From Silurus meridionalis (taxonomy: Eukaryota > Chordata > Actinopteri > Siluriformes > Siluridae): 64,000 nucleotides of DNA. Shown here piece by piece: positions 44,096-58,677 of the stretch. Within the stretch, counting starts at the first letter, position 1. Every line of letters starts with the position of its first letter. A program made the position numbers and the translations under genes. The stretch is from NCBI RefSeq assembly GCF_014805685.1, contig NC_060906.1:17364664-17428663 (forward strand), given 5' to 3'. The notes below the pieces were generated by a model that was not told where the DNA came from, did no database searches, and worked only from the letters and a program-made list of their open reading frames with translations.

Positions 44096-44206
44096 TTATC
44101 AAAATTACAAAACAAGAGAAGGGTGCATTGACAGAATCTGAAAATCTCAGGCTTAGCAATGTAAGAACAAGCAAACAAAAATAAATAAAACTGAGTGAGT
44201 GGTATA

Positions 44207-45035
44207 TACACTGATCAGCCATGACATTAAATCTACTGACAGGTAAAGAGAATAACACTGAATATTTCAATTCAGTGGCACCTGGGTGGGATATATAAAG
44301 CAGCAAGTGAACAGTCAATTATTGGATTTAATGTGTTGGAAGCAGGAAAGATTGGAATGTGTAAAGATCTGAACAAAGGGCCAAATTGTAATAGCTAGAC
44401 TACTGGGTCACTGATGCTCCAAAACAGCTCAGAATATGCAATAGTTAGTACCTACCAAAAGTGTTCCAAGGAAGGACAACTAGTAAAACAGCCACAGGGC
44501 CATCAGGGACTGGTATGATAAATCACGTTTTCTTTTACAACATGCAGACGGCCAGGTGTGTGAATGTATCTTACTTGGGGAAGAGATGGGGGCAGAATGC
44601 ATGGAAAGAACCCATGCTGATACCAGAAACGTTCTCCTGATAAGTCTTCAATTCAGGCATTCACTTGGATTGACACACACCACCTACCTAAACATTTTTG
44701 TAGACCAAATAAATTTCATAATAGCAAAGGAATTCTCTATAGGCAGTGAGCTCTTTTATCAGGGTAATGCATCCTGCCACACTGCAAACAGACTTGGCCT
44801 CTAAATGTCCCAGATCTCAATTTGATTGAACATCTTTGGGACTAACAAGTCCCATCCACCTTGCAATTTACAGGAAATAAAAATAAATCTGTTGTTAAAA
44901 CCTTAGTGCCGTATACCACAGCACACCTTTTTTTGTGCGAGTCCATGTCTTGACGGGTCAGAGCTGTTTTGGTAGCACAAGAGAGACCTTAACATCAGGC
45001 AGGTGATTTTAATGTTATGATTGATACAAGTGTGA
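44207..45035 (+). mobile_element. Tc1-like transposon relic
   Basis: It starts tacactgatcagccatgaca and ends in aggtgattttaatgttatga, the decayed inverse. Traces of a Tc1 transposase are scattered over three frames. Same family as 19341. Confidence 0.75.
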
Positions 45036-45245
45036 CTGAGGCTAGAATAATCCACGTGGAGGATGAATCAAATGGAATAGGTAAGTGGAGTAAGTGTGGT
45101 TAAGGGCAGAAGATTTGGTGTTCTAGGGTCAGCGAAGACATGACAGTATGTGTGGATTCCAATATATAACTTCAATAAAGTTCAAGCACCAGTTATAAAG
45201 TTTTCATTGGTTTACGGCTTAAAACCTTATTATGCACCATAAAAA

Positions 45246-47009
45246 CACTGCAGTGCTTTGATAAGCATTCACCCCCTTGAACTTTCCTACATTTTATAGT
45301 GTTTATGAACTGAATTGTTTCATGTTTCATTGAATTGTAGTTTGCATTAGAAAAGAAGTAGTATGTAAGAAGTAGTAAAATTGTAATGTTTTAAAAGAAT
45401 GTACTGTATATAGTTTTTTCATTTTTTTCCCCTAATTCCAATCTTTTTATCCCAAGCACATTTAATCTGGGCAGTTCTTGAAATGTGGACAGACACATTT
45501 TTTAACATATATGCTAGGTACAATAAATGTGGTAGTATTTTAAAATGTAACATCACCCACCATGTTTAAAAATCAATTATGTTCATCAGCAGGATTAATT
45601 CTATATATAAAATACACTGCCCGTCTAAAAAAAAGTCTCACAATAATGTTTTGTTGGGCCACCTTTAGCTTTGATTACAGCACACATTCGATAAGCTTCT
45701 GCAATGTCCCAACATATATTTCAGAGATGCAGTAATTTTTCACCAAGATCTTGTATTGATGATGGGAGAGTCGAACGACTGCACTCAGTCTTCTCCAGCT
45801 TTTCCAAAGATTCTCAATAGGGTAAAGGTCTGGACTCTGTGGTGGGCAATCCATGTGTGAAAATTATCTCATGCTCCCTGAACCACTCTTTCACAATTTA
45901 AACCCGATGAATTCTGGCATTGTCATCTTAGAATATGCCTGTGCCATCAGGAAGAAAAAAGTCCATTGATGGAATAACCTGGTCATTCAATATATTCAGG
46001 TAGTCAGCTGACATTATTCTTTGGGCACATAATGTTGCTGAACCAAGACCTGACCAACTGCAGCAACCCCAGATCATAGCACTGCCCCCACAGGCTTGTA
46101 CAGTAGGCACTACGCATGATGGGTGCATCAGTTCATCTGCCTCTCTTCTTACTCTGATGTGCTTATCACTCTGGAAAAGAATAAATCTGATCTCATCAGA
46201 CCACACGACCTTCTTCCAGAGTCCAATCTTTATGCTACCTAGCAAATTGAAGTCTTTTTTCCAATAAGCCTCACTGATAAGTGGTTTTCTTGAGGCTACA
46301 CAGCTGTTTAGTCCCAATCCTCTGAGTTCCCTTCGCACTGTGTGTAAATGCTCTTACTTTCACTATTAAACATAGCCATGAGTTCCACTGTTGTTTTTTT
46401 AACATTTGATTTCACCAAACGTTTAAGTGATCGCCGATCATGATCATTCAGGATTTCTTTTCGACCACATTTCTTTCTAGAAGATGGTTCCTTACTATCC
46501 TTCCAGTTTTTAATAATTAGTTGAACAGTTCTTAACCTAATTTTAGTAGTTTCAGCAATCTCCTTAGATGTTTTCTTTGCTTGCTGCATGCCAATAATTG
46601 ACCCTTCTAAAACAGATGAACATTGTTTCCACAACCACAGGATGTGTCTTCCAACACGGTTGTTTAATGAGAAGCTACTTACTCCATCAGTTAGGATTAA
46701 ACAAACTTGGTGCCATCTGAAACATATTCATTCATGCAGTAATTATCCAATGGGAGGCTCTTACATCTTGGCTTAGTTAAATCCAGTTGGATTTGACTGT
46801 TTTTTTGGATAAGCAGTGTATATAAAGAACAAAAATTAAAAATAAACTGTTGGCTGCAAAACATAGAATGTTCTTAACACGTTATCATTATTATTGGCTT
46901 GTTTTGTGTAGACTCATGACATGATCAAGTTAAATTCAGTCCCAGATTGCAACACTACAAACTGTTGAAAGTTTAAAGGGGGTAAATATTTATTTAAGAC
47001 CAATGTAAT
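45246..47009. mobile_element. DNA transposon split by a Tc1 insertion
   Basis: The left part cactgcagtgctttgataag, then cattcacccccttgaacttt, is mirrored on the right by gttgaaagtttaaagggggt and aaatatttatttaagacc. Between them lies the Tc1 element at 45613-46820. Ends are diverged. Confidence 0.55.
45613..46820 (-). mobile_element. Tc1-like transposon with broken transposase
   Basis: The left end is tacactgcccgtctaaaaaa and the right end is ttttttggataagcagtgta. Minus-strand ORFs 46634-46308 (helix-turn-helix part: SKEIAETTKIRLRTVQLIIK) and 46338-45928 (VVWSDEIRFILF with the first catalytic Asp, then GGSAMIWGC) are the two halves of one transposase in different frames. The third acidic residue region is disrupted past 45928. 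Confidence 0.85.
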
Positions 47010-49171
47010 ACCAGTAAACTAGATTAATTGCCTCTATTTGTATTAAAGGTTAAAGTGGAATAAAGAAGGAAGGAAAGAAGGAAGGTTATAAAAAAGAAAC
47101 AGTGGTACATGGTTACACACCTAAGAACGCTGTCATGACTGATTAAATTTTTATTATCAAATAGCTTTTTATTTATAGAAACTTGTAGACAATAAATTGC
47201 AAATTGTAGCTCAATGGTAGCCTTGTATTTTAATATTTTTAATATCAAGCATTTTGTATTTTGTCGATGTCAAACAATTACAGTGCATGTTACTGCCCGG
47301 ATATCATATGGCATATGGCAGGTATATGGCATATAGAGATGATTGCATTTTCCCATGATTTAGGTGGGGAGACTGGCACTAGTTTCAAATGTCAATAATT
47401 GATATATATATAGGCTTTAATTAGGGTTCATTTAACAGAGTAAGTTAAAAAGAGTTGAAATAATGTCAAAAACAAATATTTCAATAACCAAATATATCAG
47501 TTTGTCAGAATAAGCACCAGTTAGAGCTTCTCAGTGTTTATCCGGTGAACCTCATTATTTTGCACCATAATTAGCACCTACTATAAACCTCCCAACTTCG
47601 AAACACAAAATCAAACCGGTTTTAAGAAATATTTAGAGTTTAAGGTTTCTTCTTTTTTTTCTTCCCCTTCAAAATTGGTGTGCTGGCCACATTTCCATCT
47701 CGAATGACACCAAACTATTAAAGAAAGTGATTCCACTTGTACTTTATTATGGTTCAGACCACCAGTCCAGTTTTCTTTTGGAACTACTGGGTTTTTTCTG
47801 TGTGTGCTTTTTTCTATCTAATTCCTAACATAAAAAAATGGCTCATTGACTTTTCCTCTCTCACCCTGCTGAGGAGCAGAAGACGTGGTTTTAAGGTGTT
47901 AAAAAGCACTTTTTGTAACCCTAGAATGTTAAAAAACTTTATGGTAAAAACTGCATTCAAGAATTGCTCTAATGTCAAGTGCAAAGCGGGAAGCACATTT
48001 TGCAAACAGTGACAGAATGTTTACAGATTTAGCATCCTGCAGCAGGAATAAAGTGGGCTATTGGTACCCAGATAGTTCGCACTATTTTGGAAGTGAACTG
48101 GGTTGGTGGTCCTCTGTGTCTTCACAGAATCATGGTTACATATATAATTTACCATTTCTAAATGGCAGCTATTATGGGATTTAGCTCCACTGTGTCCTTT
48201 TGTTCAAGAGAAAAGAAAGTCTGTCTGAGATATTAAACTTCTTGACAGAGGTTGAGACAAGTGTATGAAGCTATAGCTGTTCAATTTGCATAATGCTGAA
48301 CTGATTTAACAACAAGTCTAAACAAGTTTTCAATGATGAAGCTCTGCTCACAGTCCCCTAATCTGCTGTGATGGTCAGTATCTCAAGGAGTTTTGGTAAG
48401 AAGTTGTCATTTAGCGTGCACTGATGCAGCGTTCAACAAAAGTCTCGTGAGAAAACTTTTCTACTTCAGAATGTAAAATGGGACATGGCATCGTGAACCA
48501 CACATGCTCAAAGACCATTTAAGGTACAAAGTTCAAAATTAATACAATTTAAAATATAAACCTAATTTATGTTATCAGCAACAGAAATGTGTACATAGAT
48601 TGGATCAATAATTCAATACATTACCAGGACAAATGTAGGAACCTGGAACAAATTGAACAATTATTATTCAATTTGACATGCAGCTGAATCTATTCAAATT
48701 ATTTCATTAATTTAGCCAGTACTAAAAATACAATCATTTAAATCAACGTTAATTAATAGCACAATTATAGCTGTGGTATGTAATTTCTTTGTGGGGATCT
48801 GGACACTATGAACTTTTGGTTGACATTCCAATGTAAGTAGACTCAAAGGTTGTGACATGAAATGCAGTATGAGTGCAAAAGTTTGAATTACAACAATAAT
48901 ATAATAATAATTAGAAATTAATATTATATTAAGCGTTAACAGAGTAGTTATATACTGGAAAAAAAAATAGAAGGAGTGAATAAATGGATACTTGTGTTAA
49001 AACTTATTAAACATAATTTACCAGTGAATTTCTAATGTATGTCTGCCTAAAACTGTCTATATTAGTAGGGTACTTTGTCATTCATCCATCATATTCACAA
49101 ACTGATCAATAAGAGATGAAGCCTCAAATAGATTAATTTGCAAAAATGGGGGCCTTAACATAGATTTAATA
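47010..49171. other. Gene-free DNA, nothing recognised
   Basis: No exon-like ORF with splice signals, RNA gene or transposon end was recognised. Short GGAAGG-type purine runs lie near 47065. Confidence 0.4.

Positions 49172-50906
<1,735 letters not shown>

Positions 50907-50962
<56 letters not shown>
50907..50962. repeat. (TA)n microsatellite, right half
   Basis: About 27 units directly after the Tc1 end, apparently the continuation of the tract at 49227-49296. Confidence 0.95.
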
Positions 50963-50970
<8 letters not shown>

Positions 50971-50975
50971 TTTTT

Positions 50976-51794
50976 AGGGGTGTAAAAATACACGTATTTG
51001 TACCGAAAATGTTCGGTACAGGGTGCACGTGTACCGAATGGAATCCTTTTTACGCACAGAACATAGTTGAATTAGATTTTCCTCAGGAACGTATTAAGTG
51101 GCGGGCCGAAAGTTTGTTTAGTCTCCACCTCACACTTTGAGCGCATTGTTTTATTATTATTAAACTTTTAAACATACACAACAATACCAGGTGTATAAAA
51201 AAATACACTAGACTTAGCACAGTGTCACTGTGGCTACACACTCCGTACCTATAATATACATAAAAATGCTAATTAATCCATAGCGGCAGGATAACCAGGA
51301 AGTGGCAAGCGGCTAATGCTAGCACTATGCATCCTTTAGTTTTTTTATGTCTAGTTTTAAGAATTTCTCTTAAAAGGAGAAAATCCTGACAATTCTACGT
51401 CTCAAGAAAGTGAATAAATGAAGAATGGAAGTAATTAAGACATCTGTTAAAGTTTGTTTAAATAAGTAGAACAGTTAATTAGAACGTATCTTTAAAAGAT
51501 TAAATATTAAATGTTAACACACTTAATTTTTTCATTTATTAAATTTTATTGAATTAAAGTAATTTTCTCCAATTTAATTGATTACTCAGTTTAATCAATC
51601 TAATAAAAACATTATTGCATTAAATTGATTTGTTCTATTTTATTTTTGTAACATTTTATAAAAGATTATTTAACCAAGCAGGCATTTTATTTAAATTGTT
51701 TTAAAAATGTAAACTGTTCGAATGTTGATGATCACAAATGTTTAAAAACACAAAATTTAAAACGGAGGTTTGTATTGTGTGCTTTTACACCCCT
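50976..51794. mobile_element. hAT-like non-autonomous element
   Basis: The left end aggggtgtaaaaatacacg and right end gcttttacacccct are inverted (12 bases exact). No coding remnant and no clear 8-base target duplication were found, since AT tracts flank both sides. Confidence 0.55.
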
Positions 51795-51803
51795 ATATAT
51801 ATG

Positions 51804-52086
51804 TACAGTAATCCCCCATTTATCGATAAACGAAAAACCACAATAAACAACCACCGCCCCAAAAATGCTATTTTATGTATACAGTACTGTACTGTATTAA
51901 CATTGTACTTCATTTAATAATTAATAATTATATTTTTAATAATAAATTTCATTATTTCAACAAAAAAAAAGTTTTTAAAGTTTTTATCGTGCTACCCTAG
52001 AGACCGGGAAAATCAGCGAAACAAATTAGTTATGTGGCAAATGCAATTCAGGGGCGCGAGAGTCGAACTGCGGTAAAGCGGGGGAT

Positions 52087-52093
<7 letters not shown>
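51804..52093. mobile_element. TA-flanked MITE
   Basis: The left end tacagtaatcccccatttat and the right end taaagcgggggattactata form inverted repeats. About 290 bases, no ORF. It is consistent with a Tc1/mariner-Tigger MITE. Confidence 0.7.

Positions 52094-52166
<73 letters not shown>
52091..52166. repeat. Compound (TA)n-(GT)n microsatellite
   Basis: TA at 52091-52136, then GT at 52137-52166. Confidence 0.95.
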
Positions 52167-52169
<3 letters not shown>

Positions 52170-52170
52170 C

Positions 52171-52690
52171 GCAAAGGTTTTAGGCAGGTGTGAAAAAATA
52201 CTGTAATGTAAGATTGCTTTCAAAAATAAATGTCTTAGTCACAATTAACAAAATGTCAAGTAAATGAACAGAAGAAAAATCTAATTCAAATCAATATTTG
52301 GTGAGACCACCCTTTGAAATTTTTGCCTGGGAGAGACTTTGCTGATGCAGTCTTGCTGACCCAATCTTGTTGCTGTGCTCAGTCTTGCCATAGTCTATGA
52401 CCTGCGTCTTCCACAACCTCACCCTAGTGCATTAGCAGAGTTTGGCTGTTCCTTACCCAGTTATAAGCCTCATACACAGCTGTTTCTGTTTCAGTTAATG
52501 ACTGAGTTTCGACCTACATATGAAATTGATTATTAATAGCACCTGCTTGGTATCACTGGTTCATCATAGACCTGTTTCTTTGAGGCAAGTGTATGATCAA
52601 AATGTGTAAGTGTATGAATTGATTTGGATTTCCCTTCTGTTCATTTACTTTCCATATTGTTAAGTGAATAAAATAAATTATTAAGACTTT
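52171..52690. mobile_element. Tc1-like transposon relic, partner of 14606
   Basis: It starts with gcaaaggttttaggcaggtg, a Tc1-like terminus. The block at 52430-52530 (tttggctgttccttacccag, actgagtttcgacctacata) matches 15190-15265. Non-coding. Confidence 0.55.
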
Positions 52691-54604
52691 AATTTTTGAA
52701 AGACTTTTTGTATTTTGGACAGTAAATATAAAGTATATATAAATTGAGTGTTATATATAAATATAAAAAGCATGTGATGAGTAACAACTTGGTGACTAAT
52801 ATACTAATATGCAAAAAACAAATAATTTAACTTAAAAATATATATATTGAAAAAACACATTCAATCAGCAAAACTATATAAACTTTTTGTACCATCATTC
52901 ATTTTGAGTGCATGAATTAGTCAGCAGCATTAGAACATTTCCATATCAAATACTGAAAACGTATATACTGAAATGAGAGAATGAAATTTAATTAAAATAA
53001 AAAAACACATTTTAACATCATATATTTAGAGTGCATTAATTAGGCTGTGCTCACAGGGACATTTTTGTATCTACAGACACAAAGTGTCTCTTCCTTTACC
53101 CATGCTTTAGACATACAATGTGGATCAGAGTGTTCCATGTTTGAAAGAGTTTCCAGTTACATAGGGGTTTAAAACAAGGATCTCCTCCCATAACAATTTC
53201 TTTAGCAAAGCAGCAAGACAAATTCATCTTCTGATGTTTGCAAAAATGTCTGTGTGAACTCTGCCTTTTTTAACCAGCAATCAAAAATAAAGGGACATCA
53301 TGACTAGGCATGGGCAGATATGTTTCAGTTTTTTTGTTTAATAGGTCCTGTGAAATATTTCATGGTTTATTGTTTAACCATAGCATTGTATTTTTGTATT
53401 TTACAGTACTGCGCTCACTAGAAGGAAATACAGTTGTGTATTTTATATATTTTGGCCTGCTCCCAGATGGACCACAGGGATAGCGGCAATATTTCAAAGC
53501 ATACACGGTCATAATATTGTGCTTGTTAAATATTGCAATAAATCATACAACCGACTGGTTATATGTGTGAAACATATCTGCATATGTATAAGCCAGTTCT
53601 CAAACCTTCAATCAACTATCAACCTGTTCAAGACTGTACCATTTAACACTCTTTGTGTATAAAAAGTTGCCAGATAGTTCAAGTTTTAAGATTCTATAAG
53701 CATTAAGGTATTTCATGAAGTATTACAAAGTCTTCAATTAAAAATGGACGTAAACACAGCAACAAAGCAACAGTGGAAATGCTGCCTATATGCTAACTCT
53801 TAGAGATGCAGTACTGCAAAACATGACTTAAAAATAATTTTTAAGCTGAAATGCCTTTTAATGCTGAATTTCAATGTATGCTGATAGTATGTAGCCACCA
53901 CAGTACCACTAAGTTACCCCAACTAGCTAGCCAGCTAACATTGCCAGATTGTTAAATATTTCCTCAAAGCACTAATCAACGATGAAGAGAGAAACTTTAT
54001 AGAAACATAATGCTCAGATTTATAGATTAATGTCTTTAACATGGATATGACTGTAATGTAGTTGAAATCATTACCAGATTTAGTATAGGACAACTGAAGA
54101 GAGTGTGTTGTACTACTATAGAAGCAAGGCCACAGCCTGGAAGTAAACCAACTCTTTTTTTAGGGAATACAAAGTTGTACCTTGTACACAGTTATCGGCA
54201 CATACCTGGTCATGAATGCCCTTAGAAATTAAAGATCATATATTTAGAAGTCTTTTTTTTCCCATTTCCAAGGTGTCTTTCTTTATGTTTTTCCTTTCTG
54301 TTAAAGGCGAAAGAGGGCTCAGCACGCGTGTTTGCACCAAACATGCTTAATCAGAAGCATGTTAATATCTCTATTAAAAACTCTGTAGCTTGATGATGGT
54401 GTTGTGCAGATCATAAGGGCCAGGTGAGGAAATTTATTTCAGAGTATAAAGCAGCACCATAGACATTAGTTGAATATTATTCAAGTGTCTCTTTGTACCT
54501 GTATGTCCATTAGACTACATCAGAAATGGTAAGACCTTGAGGAAGAGGAGCATTGCACAAAATGCAAATTAAAACAAAATCTCGTTTCACATCATTGCCA
54601 TCAT

Positions 54605-54607
<3 letters not shown>

Positions 54608-54661
<54 letters not shown>
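54608..54661. repeat. (TA)n microsatellite
   Basis: About 27 units. Confidence 0.95.
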
Positions 54662-54667
<6 letters not shown>

Positions 54668-54827
54668 CTGCAGGGTTTTTTTTTTTTACTGTCCGTGAGC
54701 ATGAATCCATAAAGCCACATCCTTCCATTTGCAATTCAACTGCAACATTAATCGTGTGAGTGTCAACAACATTTCCCTTGGAAATACAAACAGGATTCAT
54801 TTGAGGTGCAAAAAATGCATTGTGTTA

Positions 54828-54853
54828 TATACTATACTATACTATACTATAAT
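54828..54853. repeat. (TACTA)n short tandem repeat
   Basis: About five pentanucleotide units. Confidence 0.85.
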
Positions 54854-55333
54854 ATAAAATCTGAATATATTCTCTTTATTTAGTATGTAGTAGAGTTTGT
54901 AAAAGGATAAATAGAGCATTGTTTCAAATTGAGATGATTCATGTAAAAGGTTACCTCACTCACTCGATTCTCAGCTGTGGAACAAAACAAGTGCCCCCAG
55001 CCCCCGAGGTAACTTTCTTTACCACGTCCATATGCTTAACTGTTGCTTTTCGCTGTAGACACACACATTGCAGATGAGATCAGTAAGATTTCTCACCCTG
55101 TATGTCGTCGAAAGCACAAAAACTTCTATACTCATCAATCCATGACCAACTTCGTATTAATCTTGAATCTACAAGGGGCTGCCATTCTGAGGTATGTTTT
55201 ATTTTGCAATGAATTTGAAGGTTTTTAGTTATCCAGAGTTATTCAGGACAAATTTAAATGTAATGATTTGAAGCAACTCTAGCTGTATTATAATCTTGAA
55301 GACATTTCTCCACACACCTGAGGAACTTGCTGG

Positions 55334-55336
<3 letters not shown>

Positions 55337-55389
<53 letters not shown>

Positions 55390-55399
55390 AACACACACA

Positions 55400-55457
<58 letters not shown>
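55337..55457. repeat. Compound (TA)n-(CA)n microsatellite
   Basis: TA units at 55337-55382, then CA units to 55457 with a single TCA interruption. Confidence 0.95.
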
Positions 55458-55458
<1 letters not shown>

Positions 55459-56336
55459 CACCTTGGGAATCAATGTTCATTTGCTAGCAACTTCACCAAC
55501 ACACAATAAGGACACTTACATATATGTATGCAGTGTTTTGAATCCCTTTGGACTGATTCCTGCTTTTTGATTATTTGTAGTATGTGACCTCAGGCGACTT
55601 TTCAGTGAATCCTAGTGCTATGCAGGTGATTGCAGGTTTAATGTGCAGGAAGTGACCTATTATCATACAAAAATAATGTTGTAGCCAACCGTACATGTTT
55701 ATATATGGAATGAGTAATAGTATTAGTATTCAATAGTTGTATTTAATAATATATTTGTTTTGCCCAGTAGCCATATCCCTAACTTTTCCCACTTATTACT
55801 GTTATTACTTATTACTATTATCTTTAACACTTCATCAAGGTAGAGAGAATGACACTTTTGGTCTTTCTTTGTTGGTTTTTACCACTATAAAATAATAGTT
55901 AGAAATGTTACATTTTTTCAGGATAGCTGACCAGCTAGCTATTGTCAGCAGCACACTTGAACACAAAGCCTTTTTATGACTTTGCAAGTGGGAAATAACA
56001 CCAACAGACAATGATGAAAAGGCAGCACAGACTTAAAATTTTAACTATTGGAGTGCATTGTGGGAATGCACAGAATTTTTTAAAGATTCAGACATAACTA
56101 CAAAATAGCACACTCCAACAGTAGTGTACTAGGCAGAGAACAGAGTTTCAGAAAAAAAACAGACAGAGCACTTAGAAATTAATGAAGCCTCTCGGATTAG
56201 TGGAGAAACATGTTCAAGATTACACGTGTACTCAGGAATGTGTTTAAGAGTGATTTTGGGCGCTTGAGAGTGGGCCTGTGTAAACAGGGCATGTTATAGC
56301 AGCACGTGCAGGTGACAGGATGAGTAATCGTGCATT

Positions 56337-58594
56337 TCATAGTCGCGTCTGGGCTTCCGGTATATATATCTCTATACTATCCGCCCTATCGGAGACTGAG
56401 CTTTGGCGAAACGAAGCAGCTCGTTTGGCGGCCATTAGCCTGCGTCGAGCCTCCTGCCTTTGTCGGTCCTGAAGATCCAGAGACCGGTCACGTGTCAGTC
56501 CGGCACCGCGTCCTTTAGGTGGCCTTTTCACTGCTGGTGGAGGCCACTTTCTTTCCTAGAAGAAAAACACAAGATAAATCACTTTTTCTACAAATAAAAT
56601 TGAAAACAAAAATATATTTATTTTTAATTTTAAAATAAAATTTAAAAAACAAAAATATATTTATCAAATAAAACAGGTTTACATTTTGTGCTTGCATTTT
56701 GAGAAAGAAGCTTTTATGTTGTAAATTGTAAATATGCTGATGCATCCGAAACCATAAAACATACTATTTAAGCCACATAAAAACACCAACATATAAACTA
56801 CAGATTAGCAGTAATCTAAATTTGATTGATATTAACATTTCACTGTGTTCTCAACATTGTTTCAGAAAGTAATTAATGCTATTTTTGGTTCCTGTTGGTG
56901 GGCGAGTGATGGTTTATGGTTTATTTTTATGACTTAACATGTAAACCTCTCTTAAATAATAAATTGAGATCTATCATAAAAAATTATTTTCCCAGGTACA
57001 TGTTTTATAAAATATTACTGCGTTCAGGTGGCTCAGTGGTTAAAAGCCTCCTTCTAACAAAAGGCAAAGAAAATTATATTTCTGGACTCTATATGTAGGC
57101 ACTTTTTGTAATAATCACACTGCTAATTTATATATTTTTACAGACTGAATACAGCTGATGGATATTAGTCATCTGGCTAAATCTGTCACATATTATAAAT
57201 ACAGCTGGTGATCAATTGATCTTGTTAAATAAATGAGGGAAAATAGAAGAATAGGATCACTACTAAATTATCAATTATACCGGTTAATGTCAGACCACAG
57301 TCGAACTCCAGCAAACACCACAACCATAAAACATGGCCGCAGTGGACTATGCCTCCCATAATCTACAGCTTTCACAGTCACCTAACTTCTCATTTAGCAT
57401 AGTTGTTCTCACTTTAACACATGCACTATTTCTATTTACGTTTATGTTATTGTCTAGTCCCATTTATCCCTATTCTCTATTCACGTGACCTCATTCTGTT
57501 TAACCACTGTGATTTTATTTTCCTGGATTATTTTGCCTAAAATAGTCAAATTAAAGACATTTTACCTGCATTTGCATACACATTTCCTTGTCATTGATGA
57601 CATTCATTTTTCAATAACCTTAAAAGGAACCCTTGGGAAATCCAGCAACCTGTCATCTTAAGTGTAGCAGAACTATGGACTTTTATTACTCTGTGAACGG
57701 GTCTATTACAAAAGCTTATTATAGACAGTGAGGCCATTACTCTTTTCTGTGTAATAAATAATAAATGAAGAAATGCTAAAACAGTAAACTGAAATAGTAA
57801 TTAAATAAAACAATACTGGAATCAGGGGACTTGGAGAATATGTCCTCAGAATAACAGGACTGATGGTAGTCTGCTCAAATATTGTCGAATGTGTTGCATT
57901 ATGATAAACATAAGGTGTACATTCATTCTACTAAATCTATTATTGTTTGTTGTTTTGGAAAGATCGTTTTTATTCCTTTCTAATATTTTTATGTCCTCTT
58001 CTAACTACTGTATTTGTTACTTTTCAGAACTTTATAGTTACAGTAGCTGTAATAAGAAATCTAAAAAAAAAATAAAATACTGTAGCTCAATGACTACAAC
58101 TATACTCTATAGCATGTTTGCAATAAAACACAGAATAACACCTTCTGACCAATACGTTTTAGTTTTTTTGAGGCCTTTCATTTCCTGAGAGGTGCAAACA
58201 TACATACCACACAACATATATGAAGCAACAGGCTATTGCTAGCTTCTACCCTTCTGAAGATGCCAATGAGCTGTGCATTATAATAAAGTAAAGAAAGTCA
58301 TTTTATAAATGATCTAATGGACTGGCCTTCTCTTCTGGTTCCTCCACAGTCCTCCATTCATTTCTTTTGATCTTCTGCAATTCATTAAACTTGGCTGTGA
58401 CGTCATCAACAGAAAGCTGCAGCAGATCCCAGAATCCAGCCAGATCCTGAGCTGTGGGTCGGGGCATTGCACTAGGGTCCTACAGGACGGCACAAGACAG
58501 AATATGCAGCTAAAAAGGTTTTCAGTTATACTGGTCATTTTGAAGTCATAAAAAGAACTGAATTTAACTGACACCAAATGTAATTTTAAAATTC

Positions 58595-58677
<83 letters not shown>

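Larger units (their letters stand above)
52691..56336. other. Intergenic DNA between the transposon cluster and dlgap2
   Basis: Apart from microsatellites at 54608-54661, 54828-54853 and 55337-55457 nothing was recognised. The part next to 56337 should hold the dlgap2 3' UTR. An exon of an unrelated gene here would have been hard to see without homology searches. Confidence 0.4.

Noticed and set aside
55043..55228. Small ORF that might be an exon near 55.1 kb
   Set aside because: No supporting splice sites in a consistent frame and no recognised homology.
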